Assembly (NCBI RefSeq): GCF_003024925.1
Contig: NZ_PUED01000001.1
Coordinates: 1 to 64,000, forward strand
DNA length: 64,000 nucleotides
Reading direction: 5' to 3'
Source: Paramuribaculum intestinale
GTDB lineage: Bacteria > Bacteroidota > Bacteroidia > Bacteroidales > Muribaculaceae
The translations under genes were made by a program, and so were the position numbers. The notes below the pieces were generated by a model. That model had not been told where the DNA came from and ran no database searches. It worked only from the letters and a program-made list of their open reading frames with translations. Numbering within the stretch: position 1 is the first letter of the stretch; each line of letters begins with the position of its first letter. This document shows, one piece after another, positions 42,487 to 52,859 of the stretch.

Positions 42487-45306
42487 TTACGGTTGCAGTT
42501 TAGCTTTCAGGTAACGCCCTGTATATGAAGCCTCGCATGCAGCCACCTCTTCGGGCGTGCCGCTGACCACCACCCTGCCGCCGGCATCACCCCCCTCCGG
42601 ACCTATGTCGATCAAATGATCGGCGGTCTTGATGACATCCATATTGTGCTCAATGATGATCACCGTATGCCCGGCCTTTATAAGGCGCGAGAACGAATCC
42701 ATCAGCGTATTTATATCGTGGAAATGCAGTCCGGTGGTAGGCTCGTCGAATATGAATACCGTTGGGCGCGGTTTCTCCATCGAAAGATAATATGCCAGCT
42801 TGACACGCTGGTTTTCGCCACCCGACAGAGTCGACGAACTCTGCCCCAGACGTATGTATCCGAGCCCCACATCGGCCAGCGGCCTCAGGCGCTTAACAAT
42901 CTTCTTTTCGGTCAGCCCGTCAGCGCCACCGAAGAACTCTATAGCCTCGTCGACCGTCATTTCAAGCACATCGTAGATCGACTTGCCGCGATAGGTGATA
43001 TCAAGCACATCGCGCTTGAAACGTTTGCCATGACACTCCTCACACTCCACTGTAATGTCAGCCATAAACTGCATCTCGATAGTGATCGTGCCCTCGCCCT
43101 TGCACTCCTCGCAGCGTCCGCCCTCGGCATTGAACGAGAAATATCCCGGACCGAAGCCCATCTGCTTCGCCCCCTGCTGGTCGGCAAACAGACGGCGTAT
43201 CTCATCGTAGGCCTTGAGATAAGTAGCCGGATTGCTGCGTGTCGACCGTCCTATCGGATTCTGGTCGACAAATTCCACGGCCTCCACCCTGTGCAGATCG
43301 CCTCCGAGCGAATCGAATGCTCCAGGAGCATCCACAGCTATATCGAAACGCCGTGCAAGCGCTCGATAAAGCACATCGCGCACCAGAGTCGACTTGCCGC
43401 TTCCGCTCACTCCGGTCACTACAGTGACGACTCCGAGCGGAAATTTCACATCGATATTCTTCAGATTGTGTTCTCTGGCGCCCTTTACCTCTATAAAATC
43501 GCGCCACGGGCGTCGGTGCGCCGGCACCGGTATCGACATCCGGCCGTTGAGATAGGCGGCCGTATAACTGCCCTCGACATCGGGCAAAGACGCCGGCGAG
43601 CCCTCGTTCACGATGCGTCCGCCATTGCGTCCGGCTTCCGGCCCGACGTCGATCAGATGGTCGGCCTCGCGTATTATCTCTTCGTCGTGCTCCACTATCA
43701 CTACGGTATTGCCAATGTCGCGCAAACGCTTGAGCACGCTGATAAGCCGGTCGGTGTCGCGCGAGTGAAGTCCGATACTCGGCTCGTCAAGTATATACAA
43801 CGACCCGACAAGACTGCTGCCAAGCTGCGTGGCCAGATTGATGCGCTGGCTCTCGCCGCCCGACAGGGTCGCCGACAGACGGTCGAGTGTGAGATATCCC
43901 AGACCGACGTCCGACAGAAACCGCAGTCTGACAGTGATCTCCGTCAGCAGCCTGCGGGCTATCTCACGGTCAGCCGCAGGCAGATCTATATTCTCGAAAA
44001 AGGAGTGAAGCGCATCGACCGGCATCTTCACCATTTCGGTGATTGTCTTGCCGGCGACACTGACATAGGACGCATCGGAGCGCAACCGGGACCCGTGACA
44101 TTCCGGACACTCCGTCTTGCCACGATAGCGGGCCTGAAGCACACGATACTGTATCTTGTAGAGATTTTCCTCCACCATGCGGAAGAAACCGTCGATCCCC
44201 TCAAATCCTCCTGCACCGCCATGCCACAGCCATGAGCGTTCCTGCTCGGTCAGCTGACAATAAGGCTTATGAACCGGGAATGATGCAGCACCGGAGGCTG
44301 CGATGGCCATCTGTTTCCACTGGCCCATCTTCTCGCCCTTCCAGCATGCCACGGCGTCGTCATAGACCGACAGGTTACGGTCGGGCACCACCAGATCCTC
44401 ACTTATGCCTATCACACGGCCGAAGCCCTCGCAACGCGGACATGCGCCGTAGGGATTGTTGAAATTAAACATCAGGTCGTTCGGCTCGACAAACTGCCTG
44501 CGGCTCGATTCGAAACGTTTTGAAAACTCCAGCCGTCGCGGCACGTCAGCATCATACAACGTCAGCACCAGACTGCCATGCCCCTCGAAAAATGCGGTTT
44601 CAGCCGAGTCGGCCAGACGGCTCTTCTCGTCGCTGTCGTCACTGACCGACAGACGGTCGACAAGCAATTCAAACCCTTCGGCCGAAACAGGAATCGTTTC
44701 AGGCGAGGCTAGCATTTCGGCAATATCAAGAAACTCGCCGTCATGCAATAGCCGCGAATATCCGCCCTTCAGAAGCACCTCAAGCTGTGTGGCCATAGAC
44801 CTTCCTTCGGGCAATGTGATCGGCGAACTGACTGTCATACGTGTGCCCGCAGGACAACTCCATGCCACGTTCACAACATCGTCTACCGTATGTTTCTTCA
44901 CCGTTTCGCCGGTCACCGGATCACGGGTCACGCCGATGCGTCCGAACAACAGACGCAGATATTCGTATATCTCCGTCGAAGTGCCGACGGTGCTGCGCGG
45001 ATTGCGGGTGCTCACTTTCTGCTCTATGGCTATGGCCGGAGGCAGACCTTTGATGAAATCGGCTTCAGGCTTCTGCATCCGTCCGAGAAACTGACGGGCA
45101 TAGGCCGACAGTGACTCCACATAGCGGCGCTGCCCCTCGGCATACAACGTATCGAAAGCCAGCGACGATTTGCCCGATCCCGAAAGGCCGGTTATCACCG
45201 TCATGCGGTTGCGGGGGATCTCCACGTCAATATTTTTCAAATTGTTGACGCGCACACCCCGGGCTATTATATTCTGTTTTTGTTCGTCTGATGTCTGCTT
45301 GTGCAT
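42487..45306 (-). CDS. uvrA: Excinuclease ABC subunit A
   Basis: The damage-recognition ATPase of nucleotide excision repair (939 residues). N-terminal Walker [21 protein letters not shown]. Zinc modules: [11 protein letters not shown] with [11 protein letters not shown], and CEECKGEG with CEECHGKRF. Signatures [17 protein letters not shown] and [16 protein letters not shown] lead to their Walker B Asp-Glu pairs. The ATG at 45306 is preferred over an in-frame TTG at 45315, which is part of the -7 box. The leader is therefore nearly absent. First gene of the uvrA-flippase-NfeD operon. Confidence 0.98.
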   Translation of the reverse strand: MHKQTSDEQKQNIIARGVRVNNLKNIDVEIPRNRMTVITGLSGSGKSSLAFDTLYAEGQRRYVESLSAYARQFLGRMQKPEADFIKGLPPAIAIEQKVSTRNPRSTVGTSTEIYEYLRLLFGRIGVTRDPVTGETVKKHTVDDVVNVAWSCPAGTRMTVSSPITLPEGRSMATQLEVLLKGGYSRLLHDGEFLDIAEMLASPETIPVSAEGFELLVDRLSVSDDSDEKSRLADSAETAFFEGHGSLVLTLYDADVPRRLEFSKRFESSRRQFVEPNDLMFNFNNPYGACPRCEGFGRVIGISEDLVVPDRNLSVYDDAVACWKGEKMGQWKQMAIAASGAASFPVHKPYCQLTEQERSWLWHGGAGGFEGIDGFFRMVEENLYKIQYRVLQARYRGKTECPECHGSRLRSDASYVSVAGKTITEMVKMPVDALHSFFENIDLPAADREIARRLLTEITVRLRFLSDVGLGYLTLDRLSATLSGGESQRINLATQLGSSLVGSLYILDEPSIGLHSRDTDRLISVLKRLRDIGNTVVIVEHDEEIIREADHLIDVGPEAGRNGGRIVNEGSPASLPDVEGSYTAAYLNGRMSIPVPAHRRPWRDFIEVKGAREHNLKNIDVKFPLGVVTVVTGVSGSGKSTLVRDVLYRALARRFDIAVDAPGAFDSLGGDLHRVEAVEFVDQNPIGRSTRSNPATYLKAYDEIRRLFADQQGAKQMGFGPGYFSFNAEGGRCEECKGEGTITIEMQFMADITVECEECHGKRFKRDVLDITYRGKSIYDVLEMTVDEAIEFFGGADGLTEKKIVKRLRPLADVGLGYIRLGQSSSTLSGGENQRVKLAYYLSMEKPRPTVFIFDEPTTGLHFHDINTLMDSFSRLIKAGHTVIIIEHNMDVIKTADHLIDIGPEGGDAGGRVVVSGTPEEVAACEASYTGRYLKAKLQP

Positions 45307-45312
45307 AGTATG

Positions 45313-45320
45313 CAAAATTA
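45313..45320 (-). promoter_or_regulatory. -7 box of uvrA
   Basis: Reverse-strand TAATTTTG ends 7 nt before the uvrA ATG; no obvious -33. If used, the mRNA is leaderless or nearly so. Confidence 0.45.
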
Positions 45321-45450
45321 CAAATTTCCCTCCAACATTCGACTATATCCCCGCCCCGGTTTAACAATATTAACGGCCATGAATCTATGCTTTGGTGCGT
45401 TATCGCCATATCCTGAACGGACCGGATCAGGAGTGACCTGTATAAAATAA

Positions 45451-45485
45451 AATAAGCTCGGAAGACTTTACGCTTCCAAGCTTAT
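45451..45485 (-). terminator. Terminator of tRNA-Pro
   Basis: ATAAGCT-x-GGAAG (from 45452) pairs with CTTCC-x-AGCTTAT (to 45485), followed on the reverse strand by T-rich sequence (complement of TATAAAATAAAA). The gap to uvrA (45307-45450) holds nothing else except a small inverted repeat, TCCTGA/TCAGGA, near 45410-45432. Confidence 0.7.
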
Positions 45486-45493
45486 CTCTTATG

Positions 45494-45567
45494 TCGGGGT
45501 GAGAAGACTCGAACTTCCGACCTCCACGTCCCGAACGTGGCGCGCTAACCAACTGTGCTACACCCCG
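45494..45567 (-). tRNA. tRNA-Pro (anticodon CGG)
   Basis: A 74-nt reverse-strand cloverleaf: acceptor CGGGGTG/CACCCCG with discriminator A, a D arm with GTTGGTTA in the loop, anticodon stem CCACG/CGTGG with loop TTCGGGA (reads CCG), and a T arm with TTCGAGT. CCA is not encoded. The C1-G72 pair is the proline identity element in bacteria. Confidence 0.93.
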
Positions 45568-45598
45568 GACATCAGTGCTTCCTTTACGTTAGCGGCTG

Positions 45599-45606
45599 CA
45601 AAGTTA
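45599..45606 (-). promoter_or_regulatory. -7 box of tRNA-Pro
   Basis: Reverse-strand TAACTTTG, 32 nt before the tRNA 5' end, with GTTG 20 nt upstream. Confidence 0.55.
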
Positions 45607-45714
45607 CAAACTCTTTTTCTCACAAGCAACAATTTTCATAAAAATTTCTTCACAAAAAAATATTCATCGCATCACAACGTTTTATTTTCAACAGAAATCC
45701 ATGATATAACCGCT

Positions 45715-47154
45715 ATGAAAAGGGTTATAAAAATATCCTATCACCGGCGTCTGTTTATCGGGCTGGTGGCCTACTCACTGCTTATGGCGGTTTGTTTCGC
45801 TGTGTTTCAATACCATCGTGAACGGCAGTTCAAGGTGCAGGAACTTGACTCGCGTCTTCAGGATCTGAATGCCATGATACTGGAAAAACTTGCCTACGGT
45901 GTACCGGTTGATTCACTGCACACACCGCTGCTTCGTTCCATTCCGGAACTACGGCTGAGTGTGATAGACCATTCAGGTGACGTCATATACGACAACACTG
46001 TCGACACACTCCCAGGCACGCCACACCTCGACCGAGAGGAAATTGCCGAGGCGCTGCGCACCGGCAAGGGCTATTCGCTCCGACGCCACAGCGACAGCAC
46101 GGGACAGACCTACTTCTATTCGGCCACTGCCGACGGACTGTATGTCGTGCGCACTGCCGTGCCTTACGACGTGACCCTCCACCAGCTCCTATCGGCCGAC
46201 TACGGTTTCATGTGGACACTGCTCGTCATCATGGTTTCGATGTGTATGCTGGGATACCTGGCCACAAGAAGAGTCGGCGAACACGTAAGCCGGCTCAACC
46301 GGTTTGCCGAGCAAGCCGAACGCGGAGAACGGATCCACGATACCGGACCGCTGCCTCACGATGAGCTTGGCGAAATTTCCGGCCACATTGTCAGACTCTA
46401 CTCCAGAATGCAGCAGGCCGTGGCTCAGCGCGACCGCGAGCATCAGACCGTCATACGCCAGCAGCAGGAGAAGGACGAGATGAAACGACGCCTCACCAAT
46501 AACATAAATCATGAACTGAAAACACCGGTGGCATCCATGCAGCTGTGTCTTGACACCCTTTTGGCACACCCCGACATGGAATCATCGAAACGCACTGAAA
46601 TACTGACCCGATGCGAAAAAGCCAACCAGAGGCTCGGCCGCCTGCTTGACGATGTGGCGGCCATAACCAGGCTCGACGACGGCAGCACGCAGATAGCGGT
46701 TGAAGAGATCAACATCGCACACATCATAGCGGAAACCATAGAGCGGCACATCATGCAGGCAGAGGCCAAGAACATCAGTATTGTCAACATGGTAACGTTC
46801 AGCGATCCGATTCCAGGCAACCGCTCGCTTATGGAATCCGTGATCGGCAACCTGCTCTCAAACGCCATAGAGTATTCCGGCGGATCCACCATTGAAATCA
46901 GTCAGTTTGTCGGCGGCAGATACATTGAAATCAACGTGGCCGACAACGGCTGCGGAATAGATCCGCAACATCTGCCGCACATTTTTGAGCGTTTCTACCG
47001 CATCGACAAGGGTCGCTCGCGGAGAGCCGGAGGCACCGGCCTGGGACTTGCCATAGTCAAAAACGCCACAGCATGGCACGGCGGCTCTGTAAGTGCCACC
47101 CTGCGCTCCGAAGGCGGAATGCTGTTCACTGTCACCCTTCCACTCATTCGCTGA
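45715..47154 (+). CDS. PhoR-like sensor histidine kinase
   Basis: A 479-residue two-component kinase from MKRVIKISYHRRLFIGLVAY. Membrane segments at about 12-31 and 162-184 flank a periplasmic sensor of about 130 residues. HAMP and linker regions follow, then HisKA with His266 (NNINHELKTPVASM) and a HATPase domain with N box NLLSNAIEYS, G1 DNGCGID and G2 GGTGLGLAIV. No response-regulator gene is adjacent (tRNA-Pro and uvrA upstream, PiT downstream). The neighbouring phosphate transporter suggests phosphate sensing, by inference. The frame is open to 45499 but crosses the tRNA. Confidence 0.9.
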   Translation: MKRVIKISYHRRLFIGLVAYSLLMAVCFAVFQYHRERQFKVQELDSRLQDLNAMILEKLAYGVPVDSLHTPLLRSIPELRLSVIDHSGDVIYDNTVDTLPGTPHLDREEIAEALRTGKGYSLRRHSDSTGQTYFYSATADGLYVVRTAVPYDVTLHQLLSADYGFMWTLLVIMVSMCMLGYLATRRVGEHVSRLNRFAEQAERGERIHDTGPLPHDELGEISGHIVRLYSRMQQAVAQRDREHQTVIRQQQEKDEMKRRLTNNINHELKTPVASMQLCLDTLLAHPDMESSKRTEILTRCEKANQRLGRLLDDVAAITRLDDGSTQIAVEEINIAHIIAETIERHIMQAEAKNISIVNMVTFSDPIPGNRSLMESVIGNLLSNAIEYSGGSTIEISQFVGGRYIEINVADNGCGIDPQHLPHIFERFYRIDKGRSRRAGGTGLGLAIVKNATAWHGGSVSATLRSEGGMLFTVTLPLIR

Positions 47155-47268
47155 TATTTACCCGCGTTTTGACGGCTTTTTGCACATTAAAAGCAAATTT
47201 AAGCAATGTGCAACATTTATGAAACATTCTGTGTTTTACTTTGCAGAAGAACTAAATAAACGTACTAC

Positions 47269-49560
47269 ATGGAATTACTTTTTCTATGCGTCGTGGTATT
47301 CCTGTTTCTGCTGGCAGTGTTTGATCTGTCGGTAGGTGTCAGCAACGACGCGGTCAACTTTCTCAACTCTGCGATGGGGTCGAAGGCTGCCCCATTCAAA
47401 CGCATCATCATCGTAGCCTCTATCGGAGTTTTTCTCGGAGCAGCCATGAGCAACGGCATGATGGACATAGCACGTCACGGCATCTTCAGGCCTGAACACT
47501 TCTCGTTCTACGATCTTATGTGTATTTTTATGGCCGTGATAGTGACCGACGTCATATTGCTTGATATATTCAATTCGCTCGGAATGCCTACATCCACTAC
47601 CGTGTCGATGGTATTCGAGCTGCTGGGAGCCACATTCGTCGTGTCGCTCATCAAGATGGCCACAGATACTCCCGATCTGGGCTTCAACGATCTGCTCAAC
47701 ACCGAAAAAGCACTATCCGTCATACTCGGCATATTCCTATCCGTAGCGATAGCGTTTTTCTTCGGCACTATAGTGCAGTTCATAGCCCGTCTGGTATTCT
47801 CCTTCAACTACCGCAGCCATCTTAAATGGAAAATCGGCATATTCGGCGGAATATGCGCCACTGCCATAGTCTATTTCCTGCTAATCAAGGGCACCAAGGA
47901 TCTCGCATTCATGACGCCCGAACTCAAAGTCTGGATAAACGGCCACACGATGGTCATAATACTTTGCTGTCTGGCCGGATTCACACTCCTCATGCAATTG
48001 CTCCACGCGCTGCGTGTCAATGTGTTGAAAGTAATCGTCATGATGGGCACTTTCGCTCTCGCCATGGCATTTGCAGGCAACGACCTCGTCAACTTTATCG
48101 GAGTGCCGCTGTCGGGTCTTTCAGCCTTCACCGACTATGCCGCCAATGGCAATGGCGATCCACACACATATCTCATGGGGGCACTCAACGGCCCGTCGGA
48201 CACATCCGTGTGGTTTCTGATCGGAGCCGGAGTGATCATGGTCGTATCTCTGGCCACATCGCGAAAGGCACGAAAAGTCTCTCAGACCGAAATCGGACTG
48301 GGATCACAGGAGGCAGGCGATGAGATGTTCGGATCGTCGCGCATCGGACGCCGGTTTGTGCGCTGGGCCATACATCTGGTCAACTGGGCGAGAAACGCCA
48401 CTCCGCCTTCGGTACGCCGCTGGATCAACCGACGCTTCAACATTGACGAAACCATAATGGATCAAGGCGCGGCATTCGACCTTGTCAGAGGATCGGTCAA
48501 TCTCGTTCTCGCCGGGGCGCTCATCGCACTGGGCACATCGATGAAACTCCCGCTGTCCACCACATTCGTCACCTTCATGGTGGCCATGGGATCGTCGCTT
48601 GCCGACCGCGCATGGGGTCGCGAGAGCGCGGTGTTCCGCATCACAGGAGTCATTTCCGTCATCGGCGGATGGTTTATCACCGCCGGAGCAGCGTTCCTCG
48701 GCGCCGGAATACTCGTGCTGGCAATGCATCTGGGAGGCATCACGGTGATGATTATTCTCGCCCTGCTGACGGTAGCCATAATCATCCGCAGCAATCTGCG
48801 TTTCAAACGCGCGCAAAAAGAATCGGCCGAGGGTGGCGACACACTGTTCCGCACCATCATATCCACCTCCGACCAGACACAGATATGGCCTATGCTTCTG
48901 ATGTATATCACCGGCAATCAGGAACAGTTCATCGCCTATGCAAGGGACACATACACAGGCATCACTCATGCATTTGTCAACGACGACGTCAAGCCCCTTT
49001 ACAAAGCCGAACGAACCCTCGCCGACGGCAAAAAGAAACTCAAGAACGCACGACGCAAAGAAACTCTCTGTCTGCGCAAGCTATCGCAGTCGATGGCGCT
49101 TGAAAAGAGCGCATGGTTCTACACCAGCAACAACTGCTGCATGTCGATACTCTACAATCTCCACCGCATCAACGAGGTGTGCAAAGAACATGTTGAAAAC
49201 AACTTTCTGCCGCTGCCCGTGCAGTATGCCGCCGACTTCGCAGTAATACGGACGCGCATCGAAACACTCTTCAACGACACACTGGCGCTGACACAAAGCG
49301 GCGATATCGACACCGTGGCAACCCTGCGACGCCACTGCGACGAGATCAAGGACACGCTATCGGCCACATACCATCGCCTGCAGGGACGCATACACCGCGA
49401 TGACCCGAAGACAATGGCGGTGCTCTACGTCTACCTCAACCTCCTGCAGGAGAGTCAGGAAATGATATCGGGCATTAGAAAATACCTGCGTGCGTTCGCC
49501 AAACTGATCGACAGCAACTACTCCACGCGAAGCCAGATCAGGGAACAGCGTCAGGAGTGA
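47269..49560 (+). CDS. PiT-family phosphate transporter with PhoU-like C-terminal domain
   Basis: A 763-residue inorganic phosphate permease. The two PiT repeats are seen as SVGVSNDAVNFLNSAMGSKA with LGMPTSTTVSMVFELLGATF (N-terminal), and AFAGNDLVNFIGVPLSGLSA with KLPLSTTFVTFMVAMGSSLA (C-terminal), with 10-12 membrane helices in all. Residues from about 530 to the end are helical and soluble (KKKLKNARRKETLCLRKLSQ, NNLHRINEVCKEH-like), resembling PhoU/DUF47, so transporter and regulator appear fused. It lies 114 nt after the sensor kinase. Confidence 0.92.
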   Translation: MELLFLCVVVFLFLLAVFDLSVGVSNDAVNFLNSAMGSKAAPFKRIIIVASIGVFLGAAMSNGMMDIARHGIFRPEHFSFYDLMCIFMAVIVTDVILLDIFNSLGMPTSTTVSMVFELLGATFVVSLIKMATDTPDLGFNDLLNTEKALSVILGIFLSVAIAFFFGTIVQFIARLVFSFNYRSHLKWKIGIFGGICATAIVYFLLIKGTKDLAFMTPELKVWINGHTMVIILCCLAGFTLLMQLLHALRVNVLKVIVMMGTFALAMAFAGNDLVNFIGVPLSGLSAFTDYAANGNGDPHTYLMGALNGPSDTSVWFLIGAGVIMVVSLATSRKARKVSQTEIGLGSQEAGDEMFGSSRIGRRFVRWAIHLVNWARNATPPSVRRWINRRFNIDETIMDQGAAFDLVRGSVNLVLAGALIALGTSMKLPLSTTFVTFMVAMGSSLADRAWGRESAVFRITGVISVIGGWFITAGAAFLGAGILVLAMHLGGITVMIILALLTVAIIIRSNLRFKRAQKESAEGGDTLFRTIISTSDQTQIWPMLLMYITGNQEQFIAYARDTYTGITHAFVNDDVKPLYKAERTLADGKKKLKNARRKETLCLRKLSQSMALEKSAWFYTSNNCCMSILYNLHRINEVCKEHVENNFLPLPVQYAADFAVIRTRIETLFNDTLALTQSGDIDTVATLRRHCDEIKDTLSATYHRLQGRIHRDDPKTMAVLYVYLNLLQESQEMISGIRKYLRAFAKLIDSNYSTRSQIREQRQE

Positions 49561-49605
49561 AACCACACTCACGTACACACGCACACGACAGACTGAAGAA
49601 CGATG

Positions 49606-49655
49606 TGCCGCCGGCCACGACCCCATGAGGTCACGCCGGCGGCATATCGCCTTTT
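49606..49655 (+). terminator. Terminator of the phosphate transporter gene
   Basis: TGCCGCCGGC (49606-49615) and GCCGGCGGCA (49635-49644), with inner GACC/GGTC pairing, followed by CTTTT. The rest of the gap to 49858 shows no gene. Confidence 0.75.
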
Positions 49656-49858
49656 CTCATCTATGCTCAGTCTCTTTTTTGCCGATATCAGCTATCGGCA
49701 CCGGATACATATTGTCTAAAGTTTTGTGCTGAGATTTCCCGTAATCAAAGAATCACTCAACGTTTTTATCCGCTCCATAGGATGCCCGTTGGCTCTCCAA
49801 TAGCTATAAATGCCGGACAGACTTGGATGTATGAGATTTTTTTCGCAGCTTTGCGCAC

Positions 49859-51274
49859 ATGAACCCGATAATCACCCTCGAAAGCCCGCGCCTGCAATGG
49901 ATAGGAGTATCGCTATCCAATCCTACGACTACTGCCATCCCCTTTGGGACTACAGTAGTGATCGGCCGCAACGGCGCCGGCAAATCTACGCTCGGACGCA
50001 TAATAGAGCGGGGGCGAAACCTCGCCACCAACCGCGTGCGCACTTCCGCCACCGATATGAAAGTAACACGACTGGAATTTAACGACATACATTCGCTGTC
50101 GGAGGGCAAGGTCACTTACATGCAACAGCGCTTCGAATCATCGATGAACGATGAAGTGCCGACGGTCAGCGATCTGCTGCCTCGCCTCGACAGCACCGGG
50201 ATGGCAACCATGCCTTTTGACATGACCGCTATGTCAGACAAACGCATCAACTACCTGTCGAGTGGCGAAACGCGTAAATTGCTCATCTGCCGTGCACTTT
50301 GCGGACAACTGCCCGACCTGCTGATACTCGACAATCCCTATATCGGGCTCGACACCCATTCGAAGGCCGAGCTTGACGGTGCGCTCCGGCATCTCGCCTC
50401 ACAAGGAGTGTCGGTGATGCTGCTTGTATGCGATCCGGCCGACATACCCGACTATGCCACAGCTATGCTTCCTCTTGAGAATATGACTGTCGGCGCCCTC
50501 GTGACAGGAACGGCGTCTGAACTCCGACGCGCGGCCTCACACCTGTTTGAACCGACGGCGGAGGCATACGCCCCGCAACGGATCATACCGCCGACGGTCA
50601 ATGCTAATGTTCCGGTCGTAGAGATGCACGCCTGCACAGTCAGATATGGATCACGCACACTGCTGGAATCAGTCGACTGGCGGATCATGCCCGGCGAACG
50701 CTGGGTTCTTTCAGGACCGAACGGTTCGGGCAAATCGACACTTCTGAGTCTTATCTGTGCCGACGGTCCGCAAGCCTACTCCAACGACATCAGCATTTTC
50801 GGCCGCCGGCGCGGCACCGGCGAGAGTATCTGGGAAGTGAAGCGCCGCATCGGGTACATCTCCCCGGAGATGCAGCTTTATTTCGGCGGAGGAAGCGCTA
50901 CGGTGCGCGATGTCGTGGCACGCGGCCTCAACGACACCGTAGGCTGCTATACACGTCTTTCAGACGAACAGATCGAGACCGCCGGCCAATGGATCGACGC
51001 TCTCGGCATGACACATCTGTCCGACCGCACATTTTCTACGTTATCCACAGGCCAACAGCGGCTCGCGCTGCTCGCCCGCACATTTATCAAAGAGGCACCG
51101 CTTATGCTGCTCGACGAGCCGTTTCACGGTCTTGACGCAACGCAGAAAAACACCGTGCGACGCATCATTGACACTATAGCCGCACGAAGCGGAGCCGCCA
51201 TTGTATTCGTCACCCACTTCCCGGAAGAAGTGCCCGAGGGCTTCACCCGATCGCTCCGGCTGCCCTCACGCTGA
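49859..51274 (+). CDS. ModF-like double ABC ATPase
   Basis: A 471-residue protein of two ABC ATPase domains without membrane segments. Domain 1 (about 1-215): IGRNGAGKSTLG, signature YLSSGETRKLLICRAL, LLILDNPYIGLD (Asn in place of the catalytic Glu). Domain 2 (about 240-471): GPNGSGKSTLL, signature TLSTGQQRLALLARTF, LMLLDEPFHGLD (canonical). This is the ModF/photorepair-protein architecture. No molybdate permease or binding protein lies near, so a transport role is doubtful. Confidence 0.85.
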   Translation: MNPIITLESPRLQWIGVSLSNPTTTAIPFGTTVVIGRNGAGKSTLGRIIERGRNLATNRVRTSATDMKVTRLEFNDIHSLSEGKVTYMQQRFESSMNDEVPTVSDLLPRLDSTGMATMPFDMTAMSDKRINYLSSGETRKLLICRALCGQLPDLLILDNPYIGLDTHSKAELDGALRHLASQGVSVMLLVCDPADIPDYATAMLPLENMTVGALVTGTASELRRAASHLFEPTAEAYAPQRIIPPTVNANVPVVEMHACTVRYGSRTLLESVDWRIMPGERWVLSGPNGSGKSTLLSLICADGPQAYSNDISIFGRRRGTGESIWEVKRRIGYISPEMQLYFGGGSATVRDVVARGLNDTVGCYTRLSDEQIETAGQWIDALGMTHLSDRTFSTLSTGQQRLALLARTFIKEAPLMLLDEPFHGLDATQKNTVRRIIDTIAARSGAAIVFVTHFPEEVPEGFTRSLRLPSR

Positions 51275-51317
51275 AGCGGGGCCGTCAGCGATACATCGCT
51301 TGCTCCACTACAATACA

Positions 51318-51353
51318 CTGCTCCCCGGATAGCGGTCGCTATCCGGGGAGCAG
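51318..51353. terminator. Perfect 16-bp hairpin between convergent genes
   Basis: CTGCTCCCCGGATAGC (51318-51333), loop GGTC, GCTATCCGGGGAGCAG (51338-51353). It lies between the ends of the ModF-like and nuoN genes and probably terminates from both sides, though neither flank has a long T run. Confidence 0.7.
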
Positions 51354-51390
51354 ACATATAATAGGGGTTGAAACGTCAGTCAGGGACGCA

Positions 51391-52842
51391 TCAGAAACTC
51401 ATGATCGTACCTTCAAGGAGAGTATTGTAGACGAAGCTGACAATACCGAGGAACACGATGCCCGCCACACATACCCACAGAGCGAAACGCTCGCTGCAGG
51501 CACTGCGGAAGGGAGCTATCACGCAATCGTCCTGCGAGATGAACATCGCCTTTACCACCAGCAGATAGTAGTAGAGCGAAATGATGGTGTTGATAAGCGC
51601 TATCAGCACCAGAACGTAGATAGCTACCGTTCCCTGGGCTATCGCACCGGTGAAGATGAAGAACTTCGAGAAGAAGCCTGCGAACGGAGGGATACCGGCC
51701 AGAGAGAACATGGCCAGCATCATTGTGAAGGCCAGACGCGGATTGGTGCGGTAAAGACCCCTGTAGTCGTCCATCCATACCTTGCCCGAAGCATTCTCTA
51801 TAGCTCCGATCACACCGAAAGCAGCGAGATTGGAGAAGATGTACACCAGCACGTAGAACATCAGAGCCGCCAGTCCCATGGGATTGAAGGCGATAATGCC
51901 GAGCATGATATATCCGGCCTGCGATATTGACGAGAAAGCGAGGAAACGCTTCATGTTTTTCTGCCGCATCGCAAACAGGTTGCCCACAGTGATGGTGAGA
52001 ATGATCAGAGCATAGAGCATCCATTCCCACGCCTGGGGATATACTGTGCCGAACGCCTGCCACAGCACTGCGAGGAAAGCGAACGCAGCGGCGCCCTTGG
52101 AGATCACCGACAGATATGAGGTGACCGGAGTGGGAGCGCCCTGATATACGTCGGCAGTCCAGAGGTGGAACGGCACAAGCGAAAGCTTGAAACCGATACC
52201 GGCGATCACGAAAGCCAGAGCGCAAACGAGCAGAGCGCTATGCGACTCCGACCATACAGCGATAGCGATATCGGAGAAGTAGAGCGAGCCCGAGAGAGCG
52301 TAGACGTAGGATATGCCCATCATGAAGATGGCCGAGGAGAACACGGCTGTCAGTATATACTTGACGGCCGCCTCACGCGATTCGTAGCGGTGCTTGTCGA
52401 AAGCCACCATTGCGGCCAGAGGCAGCGAAGCTGTTTCCAGACCGATCACGAACATCAGGAAGTGACGGGCCGAAATCATGAAATACATGCCGAGCAGAGT
52501 CACCAGCAGCAGCTCGTAGAACTCGCCGCGACGGATTCTCACCATATCCTGGTCGGCCCAGCGGAGAGCCTGTATCATGACTATGAGCACACCCACATTG
52601 AGGATGTTCTTGATATTGATCACAGGCCATGTAGCCTCATACATGCCGGAGAAGGCCACTCCTTCACCTGCGACACCGGGGACAAAGCCGAGCACCGTGA
52701 AAGCGGCGAAGAATATGCAGCTGATTACGCCGATCGAACCCTGCTCGCGGCGCGGCAGGAAGGTGTCGGCGAGGAAGACGATCAGAAATACGGCGAGAAG
52801 GCCGATTTCCTGCTTCATTATGAGAAACTGTGAATAGTCCAT
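51391..52842 (-). CDS. nuoN: NADH-quinone oxidoreductase subunit N
   Basis: A 483-residue antiporter-like membrane subunit of complex I with about 14 helices. The Mrp-type core includes LVPFHLWTADVYQGAPTPVT, with the Lys-rich proton path beyond it (FLAFSSISQAGYIMLGI), and GIPPFAGFFSKFFIF near the C-terminus. It is the last gene of the nuoI-N run; 17 nt separate it from nuoM. Confidence 0.97.
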   Translation of the reverse strand: MDYSQFLIMKQEIGLLAVFLIVFLADTFLPRREQGSIGVISCIFFAAFTVLGFVPGVAGEGVAFSGMYEATWPVINIKNILNVGVLIVMIQALRWADQDMVRIRRGEFYELLLVTLLGMYFMISARHFLMFVIGLETASLPLAAMVAFDKHRYESREAAVKYILTAVFSSAIFMMGISYVYALSGSLYFSDIAIAVWSESHSALLVCALAFVIAGIGFKLSLVPFHLWTADVYQGAPTPVTSYLSVISKGAAAFAFLAVLWQAFGTVYPQAWEWMLYALIILTITVGNLFAMRQKNMKRFLAFSSISQAGYIMLGIIAFNPMGLAALMFYVLVYIFSNLAAFGVIGAIENASGKVWMDDYRGLYRTNPRLAFTMMLAMFSLAGIPPFAGFFSKFFIFTGAIAQGTVAIYVLVLIALINTIISLYYYLLVVKAMFISQDDCVIAPFRSACSERFALWVCVAGIVFLGIVSFVYNTLLEGTIMSF

Positions 52843-52859
52843 TTTCTATCTATGCAAAA

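Noticed and set aside
45499-45714. An N-terminal extension of the sensor kinase
   Set aside because: It would read through tRNA-Pro on the other strand; the ATG at 45715 gives a normal membrane N-terminus.
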